A DNA stretch of 64,000 nucleotides from Olegusella massiliensis (GCF_900078545.1 NZ_FLLS01000002.1:868001-932000), one strand, 5' to 3'. Numbered from the stretch's first letter, positions 34,717 to 44,405 are shown. Numbers and translations are program-made. Notes: generated by a model not told the origin, from the sequence alone.

Positions 34717-34807
34717 TGGCGGAGAGCTGGGGATTTGAACCCCAGATAGGGTTAAGCCCTATACACGCTTAGCAGGCGTGCGCCTTCAGCCACTCGGCCA
34801 GCTCTCC
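34717..34807 (-). tRNA. tRNA-Ser (anticodon GCT)
   Basis: The 91-nt minus-strand gene has acceptor GGAGAGC/GCTCTCC, discriminator G and encoded CCA. The anticodon stem CACGC/GCGTG encloses CTGCTAA (anticodon GCT). A long variable arm (TATAGGGCTTAACCCTA), typical of serine tRNAs, is present. Confidence 0.97.
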
Positions 34808-34864
34808 ATGTGCTAGAGCATGTTACCGCATTTTTGGCTTTTGCATAGTGTGACAATGCGCAAA

Positions 34865-35914
34865 TTATCGATAAATGCCTAAGCTCTGCAGGACTTCATC
34901 ATTTATGACAATATCGCTACGATGGTTTCGAAGCGTATCCCAATCAAAATATTGACATAAATCCGCAGGTAAGGCCTCAATTCCTGGTGGTGCAAGTCCA
35001 ACGAGCGCTGCTAAGCCACCTATCAAACGCGCGGAGCTCACTCCTTTTGCACGTAAAAATCCCACATCTAAATCTTGTTCACGTTTTGAAAGGCGTCGTC
35101 CATCAGAAGCAATCAACAGGGGAACATGTGCATAGCGAGGAACGGGCAGTTCCAAAAGCTTTGCAAGATACGTTTGCCGCGCTACCGAGCCCAGCAAATC
35201 TCGACCACGCACAACCAAATTAACCCCTGCAGCCGCATCATCTACAACAACCGCCAGTTGGTAGGCAAAAACCTCATCACTTCGGCGAATAAGAAAATCA
35301 CCACAGTCTTGTGCAAGGTGTTCCTCTTGATGGCCCCAGATCAAATCATCAAAACCGACCAGCTCTTTTGGATTACCTAACTCAGGTACGCGCAATCGAT
35401 ACGCAGGTCTTTTGATGTGAGACTTGTCCGCAATTTCAGCAGGGGAGAGATTGCGGCAGGTTCCCTGATAGATGTAGGTGCCATCAGACGTGTGGGGAGC
35501 TTTTGCGGCGTGTAGCTCTGCTCGACTGCAAAAGCAGGGATAGACAAGCTTGCGACTTTTGAGTAACTCAAGAGCGCTTTCATAAATTTGCTTGCGCTCG
35601 CTTTGATAAGTGGGACCTTCATCCCAGTCTAGGCCCAACCAGTGCAAATCATCCATTAACAGTCTTGCAAGCTTAGGCTGCTGTGCGCGCGGGTCAAGAT
35701 CCTCAATGCGCAACACCATTTTGCCACCAGCACTACGCACAGCAAGCCATCCAAGTAAGGCAGAAAACACATTACCCAAATGCATGCGTCCCGAAGGGGT
35801 TGGCGCAAACCTCCCTACAAGTTTGGATGGCATAGCTGCTGTTGCGTCAATAGTGTCTGCGCTTTCTGTTGTGGGAGCAAATTTGAGGTTTTGATGAGAA
35901 GAAAAGCCTGTCAT
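34865..35914 (-). CDS. gluQ: Glutamyl-Q tRNA(Asp) synthetase
   Basis: GluQ-RS is a glutamyl-tRNA synthetase-like enzyme without an anticodon-binding domain; it attaches glutamate to queuosine in tRNA-Asp. The 349-aa protein has the HIGH-type motif in APTPSGRMHLGNVFSALL, the zinc-site cysteines in YPCFCSRAELH with Tyr and Cys further on (YIYQGTC), and the KMSKS-type motif in GRRLSKREQDLDV. An N-terminal tail of about 30 residues before VGRFAPTPSG is unusual, so the true start may be a later Met near residue 28. It stands alone near two tRNA genes. Confidence 0.9.
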   Translation of the reverse strand: MTGFSSHQNLKFAPTTESADTIDATAAMPSKLVGRFAPTPSGRMHLGNVFSALLGWLAVRSAGGKMVLRIEDLDPRAQQPKLARLLMDDLHWLGLDWDEGPTYQSERKQIYESALELLKSRKLVYPCFCSRAELHAAKAPHTSDGTYIYQGTCRNLSPAEIADKSHIKRPAYRLRVPELGNPKELVGFDDLIWGHQEEHLAQDCGDFLIRRSDEVFAYQLAVVVDDAAAGVNLVVRGRDLLGSVARQTYLAKLLELPVPRYAHVPLLIASDGRRLSKREQDLDVGFLRAKGVSSARLIGGLAALVGLAPPGIEALPADLCQYFDWDTLRNHRSDIVINDEVLQSLGIYR

Positions 35915-35973
35915 TTTTCACCTTAGTCTTAATTGAACAAAACATTTTTGCATAGACTAGGCTGTAGGTGCAT

Positions 35974-35999
35974 GAAATATTTCTGTAACATTTATTACA
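35974..35999. promoter_or_regulatory. Two adjacent dyads upstream of carbamate kinase
   Basis: GAAATATTTC (35974-35983) is a perfect palindrome and TGTAA-N6-TTACA (35984-35999) follows directly. They lie about 195 bases before arcC in an otherwise A/T-rich 279-base gap. They could be regulator sites, for example for an arginine- or nitrogen-responsive repressor; the protein is not known. Confidence 0.35.
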
Positions 36000-36193
36000 A
36001 TGCATGATTATCTATATATATCCATTCACTAATTCAGCGTTATGCCCAACCACCATTAGGATTGCAAAATATACCGTTTAGAGAATGCGATATTATCGCC
36101 ACATATCTTTATGGATTGCGCGCTAATATTGCGCAGTCTGTTAAAGTCTGCAGCAATTATTGCTGTTGTCTACACGCGCTAGAAGGAGAGAAC

Positions 36194-37159
36194 ATGAGCG
36201 AGAAGTATGGTAAGCCCAACCGCGTTGTTATCGCCCTTGGCGGCAACGCTCTCGGCGATACCCCCGAAGAGCAGATTCGTCGAGTTCGCGAGGCTGCTCC
36301 CACCCTGCTTAAGGTTATTGAGCAGGGCAATGAGATCATCATTACCCACGGCAACGGTCCTCAGGTTGGCATGATTCAGAAGGCATTCACCTTTGCAAAT
36401 CAGACTGACCCCAAGATCCCAACCATGGATCTGCCTGAATGCGGTGCTATGTCTCAGGGCTACATTGGATATCACCTGCAGCAGGCTATTGGTGCTTCCA
36501 TGCACAAGGCTTACAAGCGCTGGCATGTTGCTTCCGTCGTGACCCAGATTGAGGTCGATCCCGACGACCCCGCGTTCCAAAACCCCACCAAGCCCATTGG
36601 CGCTTTCCTTACCAAAGAGCAGGCAGATGCCGAGAAGGCAGCTCACCCCGATATGGTCTTTGTTGAGGACTCTGGCCGTGGCTATCGTCGTGTGGTCGCA
36701 TCTCCTGAGCCCAAGAAAATTGTTGAGTACGAGAGCATTTTAAATCTGCTTGACAATGGCTTCATTGTCATTGCTTGCGGTGGCGGCGGCATCCCTGTTG
36801 TCCGCGACTACAGTGACAAGGGCGCCTACAAGGGACAGGCTGCTGTTATCGATAAGGATATGGGCGGCGAGCTCCTCGGCGAGGATTGCTCTGCTGACGT
36901 CCTTGTGTTGCTGACCGCTGTTGATCACGTTGCCATTAACTTTGGTAAACCCGATCAGAAGGATCTCACCGACATTACGGTTGAAGAGGCCAAGAAGTAT
37001 GTCGAGGAGGGTCAGTTTGGCAAGGGTTCCATGGAGCCCAAAGTCAAGGCTGGCATCAAGTTTGCAGAGAGCCGCCCGGGCCGCGTCTGCATCATTGGCT
37101 CCCTCGAGAAGGCATCTGAGGCAATGGCTGGTCTTTCCGGCACGCGCATCCACGCATAA
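36194..37159 (+). CDS. arcC: Carbamate kinase
   Basis: This enzyme makes ATP from carbamoyl phosphate, usually as the last step of arginine or agmatine fermentation. The 321-aa protein has VVIALGGNALGD at the start, IITHGNGPQVGMI, the substrate segment IACGGGGIPVVRD, VIDKDMGGELL and VLLTAVDHVAINFG. AGAAGGAGAG before ATG 36194 fixes the start; a longer frame upstream has no similarity. No arginine deiminase, ornithine carbamoyltransferase or antiporter gene lies nearby, so it is an isolated gene with its own promoter and terminator. Confidence 0.96.
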   Translation: MSEKYGKPNRVVIALGGNALGDTPEEQIRRVREAAPTLLKVIEQGNEIIITHGNGPQVGMIQKAFTFANQTDPKIPTMDLPECGAMSQGYIGYHLQQAIGASMHKAYKRWHVASVVTQIEVDPDDPAFQNPTKPIGAFLTKEQADAEKAAHPDMVFVEDSGRGYRRVVASPEPKKIVEYESILNLLDNGFIVIACGGGGIPVVRDYSDKGAYKGQAAVIDKDMGGELLGEDCSADVLVLLTAVDHVAINFGKPDQKDLTDITVEEAKKYVEEGQFGKGSMEPKVKAGIKFAESRPGRVCIIGSLEKASEAMAGLSGTRIHA

Positions 37160-37183
37160 GTTTGCGCTCTCATACCTCTCCAC

Positions 37184-37215
37184 GCCCCGCCGCCTCCCCC
37201 GCGGCGGGGCTTTTT
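37184..37215 (+). terminator. Strong terminator behind arcC
   Basis: GCCCCGCCGC (37184-37193) and GCGGCGGGGC (37201-37210) form a 10-bp GC-rich stem with a 7-base loop, followed by five T. Confidence 0.93.
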
Positions 37216-37250
37216 GTAGCTACGGTGAAGGCGGTGGAGATGTACAGCAC

Positions 37251-37898
37251 TTAAAACGAGAGACTTTCGTCCTCAAAGTTGTAGCCATACAAGAAGTACC
37301 CGTCTGATTGCAGGGCGGTAGGCGAGTCATTATGTCGCTCAGCCAAACGCGTAAGCCCTAGATGGTCGTAGAAGCTCCAGTCGCAATCGGTATCAGTGAC
37401 AAGATGGGCACTCTGTGCTCCCGCCGCGCGCAAGTAGTCAAGCGCTCCGGTAAAAAGCTTCTTGCCAAGACCAAGTCCACGCGCTGCAGGATTTACTACA
37501 AGCAAGAGCACGCTGTCATCCTCTTTGAGTTGCGCTTGAGCAAGCATCTGGCGATATGCGTCAATCTCGCATTGATAGCCTTCCTCATCGGGAATGGCCG
37601 CCAACACTTCACCGTATTGCTGGTTGACCAGCGCTCGTGCTCTATCCCAATTTGCCTGTTGAGTGGCACTTGGCAGACCATGGCGAGCAAATGTAAAGCC
37701 GAGCAGCTCTTCATTGCGCCATGCGCTCACTGCAAATGTTGCTCGTACGAGGTAAAAACAGATTTCATCGCCCGAGAGGGCTGCAGCAATTTTTGGCTCT
37801 ACGCCACGGTACCAGGTGAATCTCATAAGATTCCACGCCGCATCAAAGTCATGCTCTACATCAAAAGCGCGAATGACGACGTCTTGTTGTGTGTCCAT
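37251..37898 (-). CDS. GNAT-family N-acetyltransferase
   Basis: The 215-aa protein has a GNAT core. The acetyl-CoA loop is ARGLGLGKKLFTGALDYLRAAG, preceded by the strand DSVLLLVVNPA and followed by AHLVTDTDCDWSFYDHLGL. An N-terminal region of about 120 residues (IRAFDVEHDFDAAWNLMRFT) sets substrate choice and is not diagnostic. GAGG seven bases upstream supports ATG 37898 over 37931. It is convergent with arcC. The substrate is unknown. Confidence 0.85.
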   Translation of the reverse strand: MDTQQDVVIRAFDVEHDFDAAWNLMRFTWYRGVEPKIAAALSGDEICFYLVRATFAVSAWRNEELLGFTFARHGLPSATQQANWDRARALVNQQYGEVLAAIPDEEGYQCEIDAYRQMLAQAQLKEDDSVLLLVVNPAARGLGLGKKLFTGALDYLRAAGAQSAHLVTDTDCDWSFYDHLGLTRLAERHNDSPTALQSDGYFLYGYNFEDESLSF

Positions 37899-38116
37899 GA
37901 ATAATCCTCTTGAGAAACTCGTTCTTATCACATCATGCTCTCATCTTAGCTGAGAGCAAAGAGGCTGCCAAAAATACAATCCATCCCTGGCTCTGAGATC
38001 TCTTTACCTTCACCTGTCATGGTGTCCAAGCATTATTTTGGCTCTTAGAAAGCCAAGCGATTGTATTCGGTGTATCTTTATTTTGTCGCTGTCAGCACCA
38101 AAACTGGGGAGGGTCT

Positions 38117-39736
38117 ATGTCAGAACGTCCCATCAAAAGGGCGCTTGTATCAGTAACCGATAAAACGGGCGTGGTTGAGTTTGTCAAAACGCTTGCCGAC
38201 GAGTTTGGCGTTGAGGTCATCTCCACGGGAGGTACTGCAAAAGCGCTGGTGGATGGCGGTGTAAAGGTTACCGCCATCGATGACTATACGGGCTTTCCTG
38301 AGATGATGGGAGGTCGTGTCAAAACACTGCATCCACGTGTTCATGGTGGCCTGCTCTGCCGCAGAGACGATGAGCAACACATGGCAGATGCCAAAGCCAA
38401 TGGCATCGAAATGATCGATATGGTTGTCGTTAACCTCTATGAGTTTGAGAAAACCGTTGCCAAACCCGACGTTACCTTTGCAGATGCCATCGAACACATT
38501 GATATCGGCGGCCCTTCCATGCTGCGCTCTGCCGCAAAAAATAATGACTTTGTGACGGTGGTGTCTGACCCTGCCGATTACAATCGAATTCTTGATGAGA
38601 TGCGTGCACATGATGGCGCTACTACACTTGAAACCCGCCGTCAGCTGGCTCTCAAGGTTTTTCAGACGACCTCGCGTTACGATAGTGCCATATCAGAATA
38701 TCTCGCAAGCCAAGTATCGAGCGACAACAAAGTTGCGAGTTTTGATAGCTCAATTGAGTTTGATTTTCCGCAGACATTGACGGTGACCGCCACCAAACAA
38801 CAAAGCTTGCGCTATGGCGAGAACCCGCAGCAGTCCGCAGCGGTTTATCATCTGCCTGACGCCCCAGCCCACTCCCTCGGTATGGCTCGTCAGATTCAGG
38901 GCAAAGAGCTGAGCTACAACAACTTCTTGGATACTGATGCTGCCTGGGCTGCTGTGCGTGAGTTTGAGGATCCTGCTGTTATCATTCTCAAACACCAAAA
39001 CCCCTGTGGTTCTGCTGTAGCAGCTGATGTAACTACAGCTTACGATCGTGCCTTTGCCTGTGACCCCAAGAGCGCCTTTGGCGGAATTATTGCGGTCAAT
39101 CGTGAGGTTCCTCTATCGCTGGTTGAGCATTTTGCCGATGTGAACAAGCAGTTCGTCGAGGTGCTGATTGCTCCTAGCTACAGTCCCGAAGCCCTTGAGC
39201 GTCTGTCAAAGCGTAAAAACCTCCGTGTGCTTGAGACGGGCGGTGTTGATGCGGGTGTCTCTCTGGAGATGCGTACGATTGACGGCGCTTTGCTTGTCCA
39301 AGAAACTGACCGTGTTGATGAGGATCCTGCGACCTTCGAGGTGCCTACCAAGCGCAAGCCAACTGATGCCGAATGGGATGATTTACTTTTTGCTTGGAAG
39401 GTGTGTAAGACCGTTAAGTCCAACGCAATTCTTGTTGCCAAAGATCGTGCGGGTATTGGTATGGGTCCGGGCCAACCCAACCGATCTGATTCGGCGCTGA
39501 TGGCATGCGAGCGTGCTGAGGCAGCTTGTGAGCGCATGGGTGTTGCTCCTGAAAATCTCGTGGCCGCCTCTGATGCGTTTTTCCCCTTTAGAGACAGTGT
39601 TGACTTGCTTGCTCAACATGGGGTGACGGCGATTATTCAGCCAGGTGGCTCCATTCGTGACGACGAGTCCATCGCTGCTTGTGATGAGTATGGCATCACG
39701 ATGGTCTTTACGGGCAGACGCCACTTTAGGCACTAA
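38117..39736 (+). CDS. purH: Bifunctional AICAR transformylase / IMP cyclohydrolase
   Basis: PurH performs the last two steps of IMP synthesis. The 539-aa protein has the IMP cyclohydrolase domain in residues 1-150 (RALVSVTDKTGVVEF, STGGTAKAL, GGRVKTLHPRVHGGLL, DIGGPSMLRSAAKN). The transformylase domain follows, with LRYGENPQQSAAVY, LSYNNFLDTDAAW, LKHQNPCGSAVA and GMGPGQPNRSDSAL. The end FTGRRHFRH is typical. GGGAGGG before ATG fixes the start. It is separated from the other pur genes by more than 20 kb. Confidence 0.97.
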   Translation: MSERPIKRALVSVTDKTGVVEFVKTLADEFGVEVISTGGTAKALVDGGVKVTAIDDYTGFPEMMGGRVKTLHPRVHGGLLCRRDDEQHMADAKANGIEMIDMVVVNLYEFEKTVAKPDVTFADAIEHIDIGGPSMLRSAAKNNDFVTVVSDPADYNRILDEMRAHDGATTLETRRQLALKVFQTTSRYDSAISEYLASQVSSDNKVASFDSSIEFDFPQTLTVTATKQQSLRYGENPQQSAAVYHLPDAPAHSLGMARQIQGKELSYNNFLDTDAAWAAVREFEDPAVIILKHQNPCGSAVAADVTTAYDRAFACDPKSAFGGIIAVNREVPLSLVEHFADVNKQFVEVLIAPSYSPEALERLSKRKNLRVLETGGVDAGVSLEMRTIDGALLVQETDRVDEDPATFEVPTKRKPTDAEWDDLLFAWKVCKTVKSNAILVAKDRAGIGMGPGQPNRSDSALMACERAEAACERMGVAPENLVAASDAFFPFRDSVDLLAQHGVTAIIQPGGSIRDDESIAACDEYGITMVFTGRRHFRH

Positions 39737-39754
39737 GCTTTACCAAGAAACGCA

Positions 39755-39787
39755 GGGCGGAGCTGTGATGTGTGGCTTCGCCCTTTT
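39755..39787 (+). terminator. Terminator behind purH
   Basis: GGGCGGAGC and GCTTCGCCC form a 9-bp stem with one G-T pair and an 11-base loop, followed by four T. It begins 18 bases after the purH stop. Confidence 0.75.
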
Positions 39788-39875
39788 GCATGACAAGAAA
39801 TACGCTGCAAGAGGCATGACCTTAGCTGCGGGATATTCGCTGCAAGAGATGCTGTTTGAGATGTAGGAGCTAAAT

Positions 39876-40484
39876 ATGGCATTTGAGTTAGGAACACCTT
39901 CACTGATTTGCCGTTGGCGCTTGGCAAATGGAGGCCTGCCACTCGAAAATCGTCATCTACGCGCCTTTTCCCAACGCGGCGTTGATCCTGCCTTGGTTTC
40001 TTGGGCAAAACAGCACATTGAATGGACCTTGGCTGATGGAGCCGCAGGCAATCTCGATGGGGTGCTCATGGTAGTAGTTGACGAAGAGGGTCAGGCTGCG
40101 ATGAGTGTGGGGCCTTACAAAGCCCTGGGTGACACCAGCATCAATGCTTTGCTCCAGCGTGCGATGCAGGCTCAGACAGAGGCTTCACGTACAGGTGTTG
40201 CACCTGAGACTCTCTGGGCGGTAACAGCAGGGCAGATTACCTCCTATCTTGATCCAGCCGAGAAGCTTGCGGGTGCCAGCTCTTTGGTAAGCGACCTCAT
40301 GGTGGCTCACCACCTGCAGTTTACGTATGAAGCACAAATTTCTGATGCCCAAGCCCTTGCCGCAGCTGACGAGGTATTTTTGGTGTCCGATGAGCACGGT
40401 GTTGTTGCTGCCGCCGGGAAACTTGGAAAGTATGCCAAGCAAATGGCGGCAGACTATCAAAAATTGCTGGCAAGCTTTAGTTAA
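39876..40484 (+). CDS. Protein of unknown function behind purH
   Basis: I do not recognise this 202-aa soluble protein. Visible features are RWRLANGGLPLENRHLRAFS near the start, VLMVVVDEEGQAAMSVGPY, an Ala/Gln-rich helix (INALLQRAMQAQTEASRT) and FLVSDEHGVVAAAGKLGKYA at the end. The opening faintly recalls class IV aminotransferases, but the catalytic Lys region is not evident. The ATG at 39876 has TAGGAGC upstream. A terminator separates it from purH, so it may have its own promoter. Confidence 0.65.
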   Translation: MAFELGTPSLICRWRLANGGLPLENRHLRAFSQRGVDPALVSWAKQHIEWTLADGAAGNLDGVLMVVVDEEGQAAMSVGPYKALGDTSINALLQRAMQAQTEASRTGVAPETLWAVTAGQITSYLDPAEKLAGASSLVSDLMVAHHLQFTYEAQISDAQALAAADEVFLVSDEHGVVAAAGKLGKYAKQMAADYQKLLASFS

Positions 40485-40842
40485 CTTTTTTCGCGATTCA
40501 GATTTCCTTCGCAAAGGCTGCATATTGTTTGAGCGGATTTTTGCTGAATGCAAGCAGACACGCTGGGAACTTTTTAATTCCTACTAAATATAGGGCATTT
40601 AACAGGCAAAATATTCTCATGTAAAGCGCGGTTTAGGCTTTAGCTGAGGTGCAAAATGGTTTATTACATTATTATGTATATATACAGCGCACATATATAG
40701 TGCAGGCAACTCAGGCACGTAAGAGTAGAAGCGTTTCTTGTGCGTCCTGTATATGTAGACACTACGACGGATATCGTAGTGTATGGGGGATTAGGCCGGG
40801 CGAATAAATAGTTCGTTCGGATAGTACTAGGAGAGGAGTACC
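40485..40842 (+). promoter_or_regulatory. Promoter and leader region of nifJ
   Basis: The 358-base gap is A/T-rich in its middle (TATTATGTATATATACAG near 40670-40686). The leader has a perfect 9-bp hairpin ACACTACGA/TCGTAGTGT (40759-40767 and 40774-40782). A weaker dyad follows near 40796-40820 (CCGGGCGAA...TTCGTTCGG). AGGAGAGGAG lies just before the nifJ ATG. The hairpins suggest operator or RNA-level control of this highly expressed type of gene; no coding frame is supported. Confidence 0.5.
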
Positions 40843-43800
40843 ATGGCTCGATCTTTTAAGTCTATGGACGGTAATGAGGCGGCGGCGTGGGCGTCGTATG
40901 CCTTTACGGAGGTAGCGGGCATCTACCCGATTACCCCGTCTAGCCCTATGGCCGACCATGTCGACCAGTGGGCAGCACAGGGTCTCAAAAACATCTTTGG
41001 CTCCCCAGTCAAGGTTATCGAGATGGAATCTGAGTCCGGCGCTTCTGGCACCGTTCACGGTTCTTTGGGCACCGGCGCACTGACGACTACCTATACGGCA
41101 TCGCAGGGCCTGTTGCTGATGCTTCCAAACATGTACAAGATTGCTGCCGAGCGTCTGCCGTGCGTTTTCCATGTCTCTGCTCGTCAGGTTGCAACGCATG
41201 CCCTGAACATCTTTGGCGATCATTCGGACGTTATGTCTACACGTCAGACTGGTTTTGCTCTGCTCGCCGAGAGTAACGTCCAACAGGTTATGGACCTCGC
41301 TCCTGTAGCTCACCTTGCAGCCATCAAGGGTGGTCTGCCATTCCTAAACTTCTTTGACGGTTTCCGTACCAGTCATGAGATTCAGAAGGTTGCTACTTGG
41401 GACTTCGCTGAGCTTGCGGATATGGTAGATATGGATGCTGTTCAGGCATTCCGCGATCACGCTCTGAACCCCGAGCACCCCACCGCACGTGGTAGCCACG
41501 AGAATGGCGATATCTACTTCCAACATCGCGAGGCAATTAACGGTGCCTATGATGCACTGCCTGCCATCGTTGAAGACTATATGAAGCAGATCAACGCCAA
41601 GCTCGGCACAGATTACGGCCTGTTTAATTACTACGGTGCCGAGGATGCTGACCGTGTTGTTGTCTGCATGGCCTCTTTCTGCGATACGCTCAAGGAAGTC
41701 ATCGATTATCTCAATGCGCACGGCGAGAAAGTTGGCTTGGTTGAGGTCCATCTCTTCCGTCCCTTCTCCATCAGCCACTTCACCAGCGTTCTTCCCAAGA
41801 CAGTCAAAAAGATTGCTGTTCTTGACCGTACCAAGGAGCCCGGCTCCATCGGTGAGCCTCTTTATGAGGATGTTGTTACCGCTTTGTATGAGGCTGGCAT
41901 GGCTAATCTCACGGTTGTTGGCGGCCGCTATGGCCTTGGCTCCAAGGATGAGCCTCCTGCGGCAGCCTTCTCCGTCTTTGAAGAGCTCAAGAAGGATCAA
42001 CCTGCACGTGAGTTCACCATTGGCATTGTTGACGATGTCACCAACCTGTCTCTTCCCATGGATCCCTACGCTCCCAATACCTCAGCAAAAGGCACTATCG
42101 AGTGCAAGTTCTGGGGCCTTGGCGGCGACGGCACTGTTGGTGCAAACAAGAACTCCATCAAGATTATTGGTGACCACACCGATAAATATGTTCAGGCTTA
42201 CTTCCAGTATGACTCCAAGAAGACCGGCGGCGTTACCCTTAGCCACCTGCGCTTTGGTGACAACCCCATTCGTTCGCCCTACTACGTTACCAAGGCAGAC
42301 TTTGTTGCTTGCCACAATCCCAGCTATATTGACAAGGGCTTCAAGATGGTCCAGGACGTCAAGCCTGGCGGTACCTTCCTGATTAACTCTCAGTGGGCCC
42401 CTGAAGATTTGGGCAAGCATCTTGATGCAGCAGCAAAGCGCTACATTGCCGAGAACAACATTCAGGTTTATCTGATTGACGCTATTGACCTTGCCGCGAA
42501 GGTTGGCATGGGCAAGCGCACCAACACGACGCTACAATCTGCCTTCTTTGCACTGGCTAAGGTTCTTCCCGCCGAGGATGCCCTCCAGTATATGAAGGAC
42601 GCTGCTACAAAGTCTTACTCCAAGAAGGGTCAAGCTATCGTCGATTCCAACCACAAAGCAATCGATGCTGGTGCTACCGCCTTTGTGAAGTTTGATGTTC
42701 CTGCAGATTGGGCCAACGCCACCGATGACGCGCCTGAGGCTCAGCTGACTGGTCGTGACGCAATCGTCGCTCAGGTCAAGGCTATTACTACGCCAGTTAA
42801 CCTCATGGATGGTGACAGCCTGCCTGTTTCTGCATTTATGCCCTACGCAGATGGTACGTGGCAGACTGGTGCTTCTCAGTATGAGAAGCGTGGCACAGCA
42901 GTTATCGTGCCTCACTGGGACGAGACCAAGTGCATCCAGTGCAACCAGTGCGGCTTTGTATGCCCCCATGCAACCATTCGTCCGTTTGCGCTTAACGCCG
43001 AAGAAGTTGCAGCTGCACCCGAGACCATGCGTATGGCTGATGCCAAGGGCAAAGGTATGGATGGCTTGAAGTTTGCCATCACCGTGTCTCCGCTTGACTG
43101 CATGGGCTGCACCAACTGCGCTAAGATTTGCCCGGTTGATGCTCTTACGATGGTGCCCCAGGCTGACGAGGCTGTTGAGCAGGCAAGCTTTGACTACGGC
43201 GTGGCACATGTTGCTGAGAAGCCCGAGCTCTTTGCAGATAACGTAAAGGGTAGTCAGTTCCACAGGCCTCTCCTTGAGTTCTCTGGCTCTTGCGCAGGCT
43301 GCGCTGAGACTTCTTACGCACGTCTTATTACCCAGCTCTACGGCGATCACATGTTCATCTCTAACGCTACTGGCTGCTCTTCCATTTGGGGTAACCCCGG
43401 CGGCGTATCTCCATATACCGTTAACGGTCAGGGTCATGGTCCTGCTTGGAATAACTCCTTGTTTGAGGACAATGCAGAGCACGGCCTTGGTATGTATCTC
43501 GGTTATCAGGCAATCCAGCAGGAGCTTGTAAACGATGCTGAGGCAATTATTGCTTCTGATGCTTCCGAAGGACTCAAGGCGGCTGCTCAGCTCTGGTTGG
43601 ATAGTCGAGGCGATTATGAGACCAGCAGGTCTGCTGCTCGCGAGCTACTTGCCTTGCTTGAGAATGTGGATACCCCCGAGGCAAAGCGTATTATTGCCAA
43701 CAAGCAGTACCTCACCAAGAAGAGCTTCTGGATCTTTGGCGGCGACGGTTGGGCCTATGACATTGGCTTTGGTGGCCTGGACCACGTTCTTGCTTCTGGC

Positions 43801-44376
43801 AACAACGTTAATGTCTTCGTCTTTGATACCGAGATTTACTCCAACACAGGCGGTCAGATTTCTAAGGCCTCCAACTTGGGCCAGCTTGGTCAGTTTGCCG
43901 CAGCCGGCAAGGAACTTAAGAAGAAGAGCTTGGCTGAGATTGAGATGACCTACGGCTATGTCTATGTTGCACAGGTTGCCATGAGCGCCAACCCCATGCA
44001 GCTCCTCAAGGTTCTCAAAGAGGCCGAGGCTTATGATGGCCCGTCCCTCATCATTGGCTACTGCCCATGCGAGCTCCACTCCATCAAGAAGGGTGGTATG
44101 CAGCACTGCCAAGAGGAGATGAAGCGCGCGGTCGAGTGTGGTTACTGGAACCTCTTCCGTTACAACCCCGCGGCTCCCGAGGGCAAGAAGTTCTCTCTTG
44201 ACTCTAAGGCTCCTAAGGGTGGTTATCAGGAGTTCCTGCAGAATGAGGCTCGCTATGCAGGTCTGATGCGTTCGTTCCCCGAGCGCGCTGAAGAGCTCTT
44301 TGAGGACAACGAGAAGGCGGCCATGGCTCGCTATGATCACCTGCTTAAGCTCAAGGAGGTCTACTCCGAGGTGTAA
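40843..44376 (+). CDS. nifJ: Pyruvate:ferredoxin (flavodoxin) oxidoreductase
   Basis: This single-chain enzyme oxidises pyruvate to acetyl-CoA and CO2 and reduces ferredoxin, central to anaerobic energy metabolism. The 1177-aa protein has the usual order. The pyrimidine-binding domain begins YAFTEVAGIYPITPSSPMA and includes the core EMESESGASGTVHGSL. The middle gamma domain contains GLGGDGTVGANKNSIKIIG. Two 4Fe-4S clusters follow in CIQCNQCGFVCPH and CMGCTNCAKICPVDA. The C-terminal TPP domain has FSGSCAGCAETSY, GNATGCSSIWG-like ISNATGCSSIWG, IFGGDGWAYDIGFGGLDHV and DTEIYSNTGGQISK. Codon choice is strongly biased to C-ending codons such as AAC, AAG and ATC, as in highly expressed genes. Confidence 0.98.
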   Translation: MARSFKSMDGNEAAAWASYAFTEVAGIYPITPSSPMADHVDQWAAQGLKNIFGSPVKVIEMESESGASGTVHGSLGTGALTTTYTASQGLLLMLPNMYKIAAERLPCVFHVSARQVATHALNIFGDHSDVMSTRQTGFALLAESNVQQVMDLAPVAHLAAIKGGLPFLNFFDGFRTSHEIQKVATWDFAELADMVDMDAVQAFRDHALNPEHPTARGSHENGDIYFQHREAINGAYDALPAIVEDYMKQINAKLGTDYGLFNYYGAEDADRVVVCMASFCDTLKEVIDYLNAHGEKVGLVEVHLFRPFSISHFTSVLPKTVKKIAVLDRTKEPGSIGEPLYEDVVTALYEAGMANLTVVGGRYGLGSKDEPPAAAFSVFEELKKDQPAREFTIGIVDDVTNLSLPMDPYAPNTSAKGTIECKFWGLGGDGTVGANKNSIKIIGDHTDKYVQAYFQYDSKKTGGVTLSHLRFGDNPIRSPYYVTKADFVACHNPSYIDKGFKMVQDVKPGGTFLINSQWAPEDLGKHLDAAAKRYIAENNIQVYLIDAIDLAAKVGMGKRTNTTLQSAFFALAKVLPAEDALQYMKDAATKSYSKKGQAIVDSNHKAIDAGATAFVKFDVPADWANATDDAPEAQLTGRDAIVAQVKAITTPVNLMDGDSLPVSAFMPYADGTWQTGASQYEKRGTAVIVPHWDETKCIQCNQCGFVCPHATIRPFALNAEEVAAAPETMRMADAKGKGMDGLKFAITVSPLDCMGCTNCAKICPVDALTMVPQADEAVEQASFDYGVAHVAEKPELFADNVKGSQFHRPLLEFSGSCAGCAETSYARLITQLYGDHMFISNATGCSSIWGNPGGVSPYTVNGQGHGPAWNNSLFEDNAEHGLGMYLGYQAIQQELVNDAEAIIASDASEGLKAAAQLWLDSRGDYETSRSAARELLALLENVDTPEAKRIIANKQYLTKKSFWIFGGDGWAYDIGFGGLDHVLASGNNVNVFVFDTEIYSNTGGQISKASNLGQLGQFAAAGKELKKKSLAEIEMTYGYVYVAQVAMSANPMQLLKVLKEAEAYDGPSLIIGYCPCELHSIKKGGMQHCQEEMKRAVECGYWNLFRYNPAAPEGKKFSLDSKAPKGGYQEFLQNEARYAGLMRSFPERAEELFEDNEKAAMARYDHLLKLKEVYSEV

Positions 44377-44405
44377 AACTTCGCTGTAGCATCAGCTACG
44401 TTTGA

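Noticed and set aside
36194-37159. Complete arginine deiminase operon
   Set aside because: Only carbamate kinase is present; neighbours are an acetyltransferase, gluQ and purH.
42532-43482. Minus-strand frame of 316 codons opposite nifJ
   Set aside because: It is a shadow of strong codon bias in nifJ; it has Cys- and Ser-rich random-like composition.
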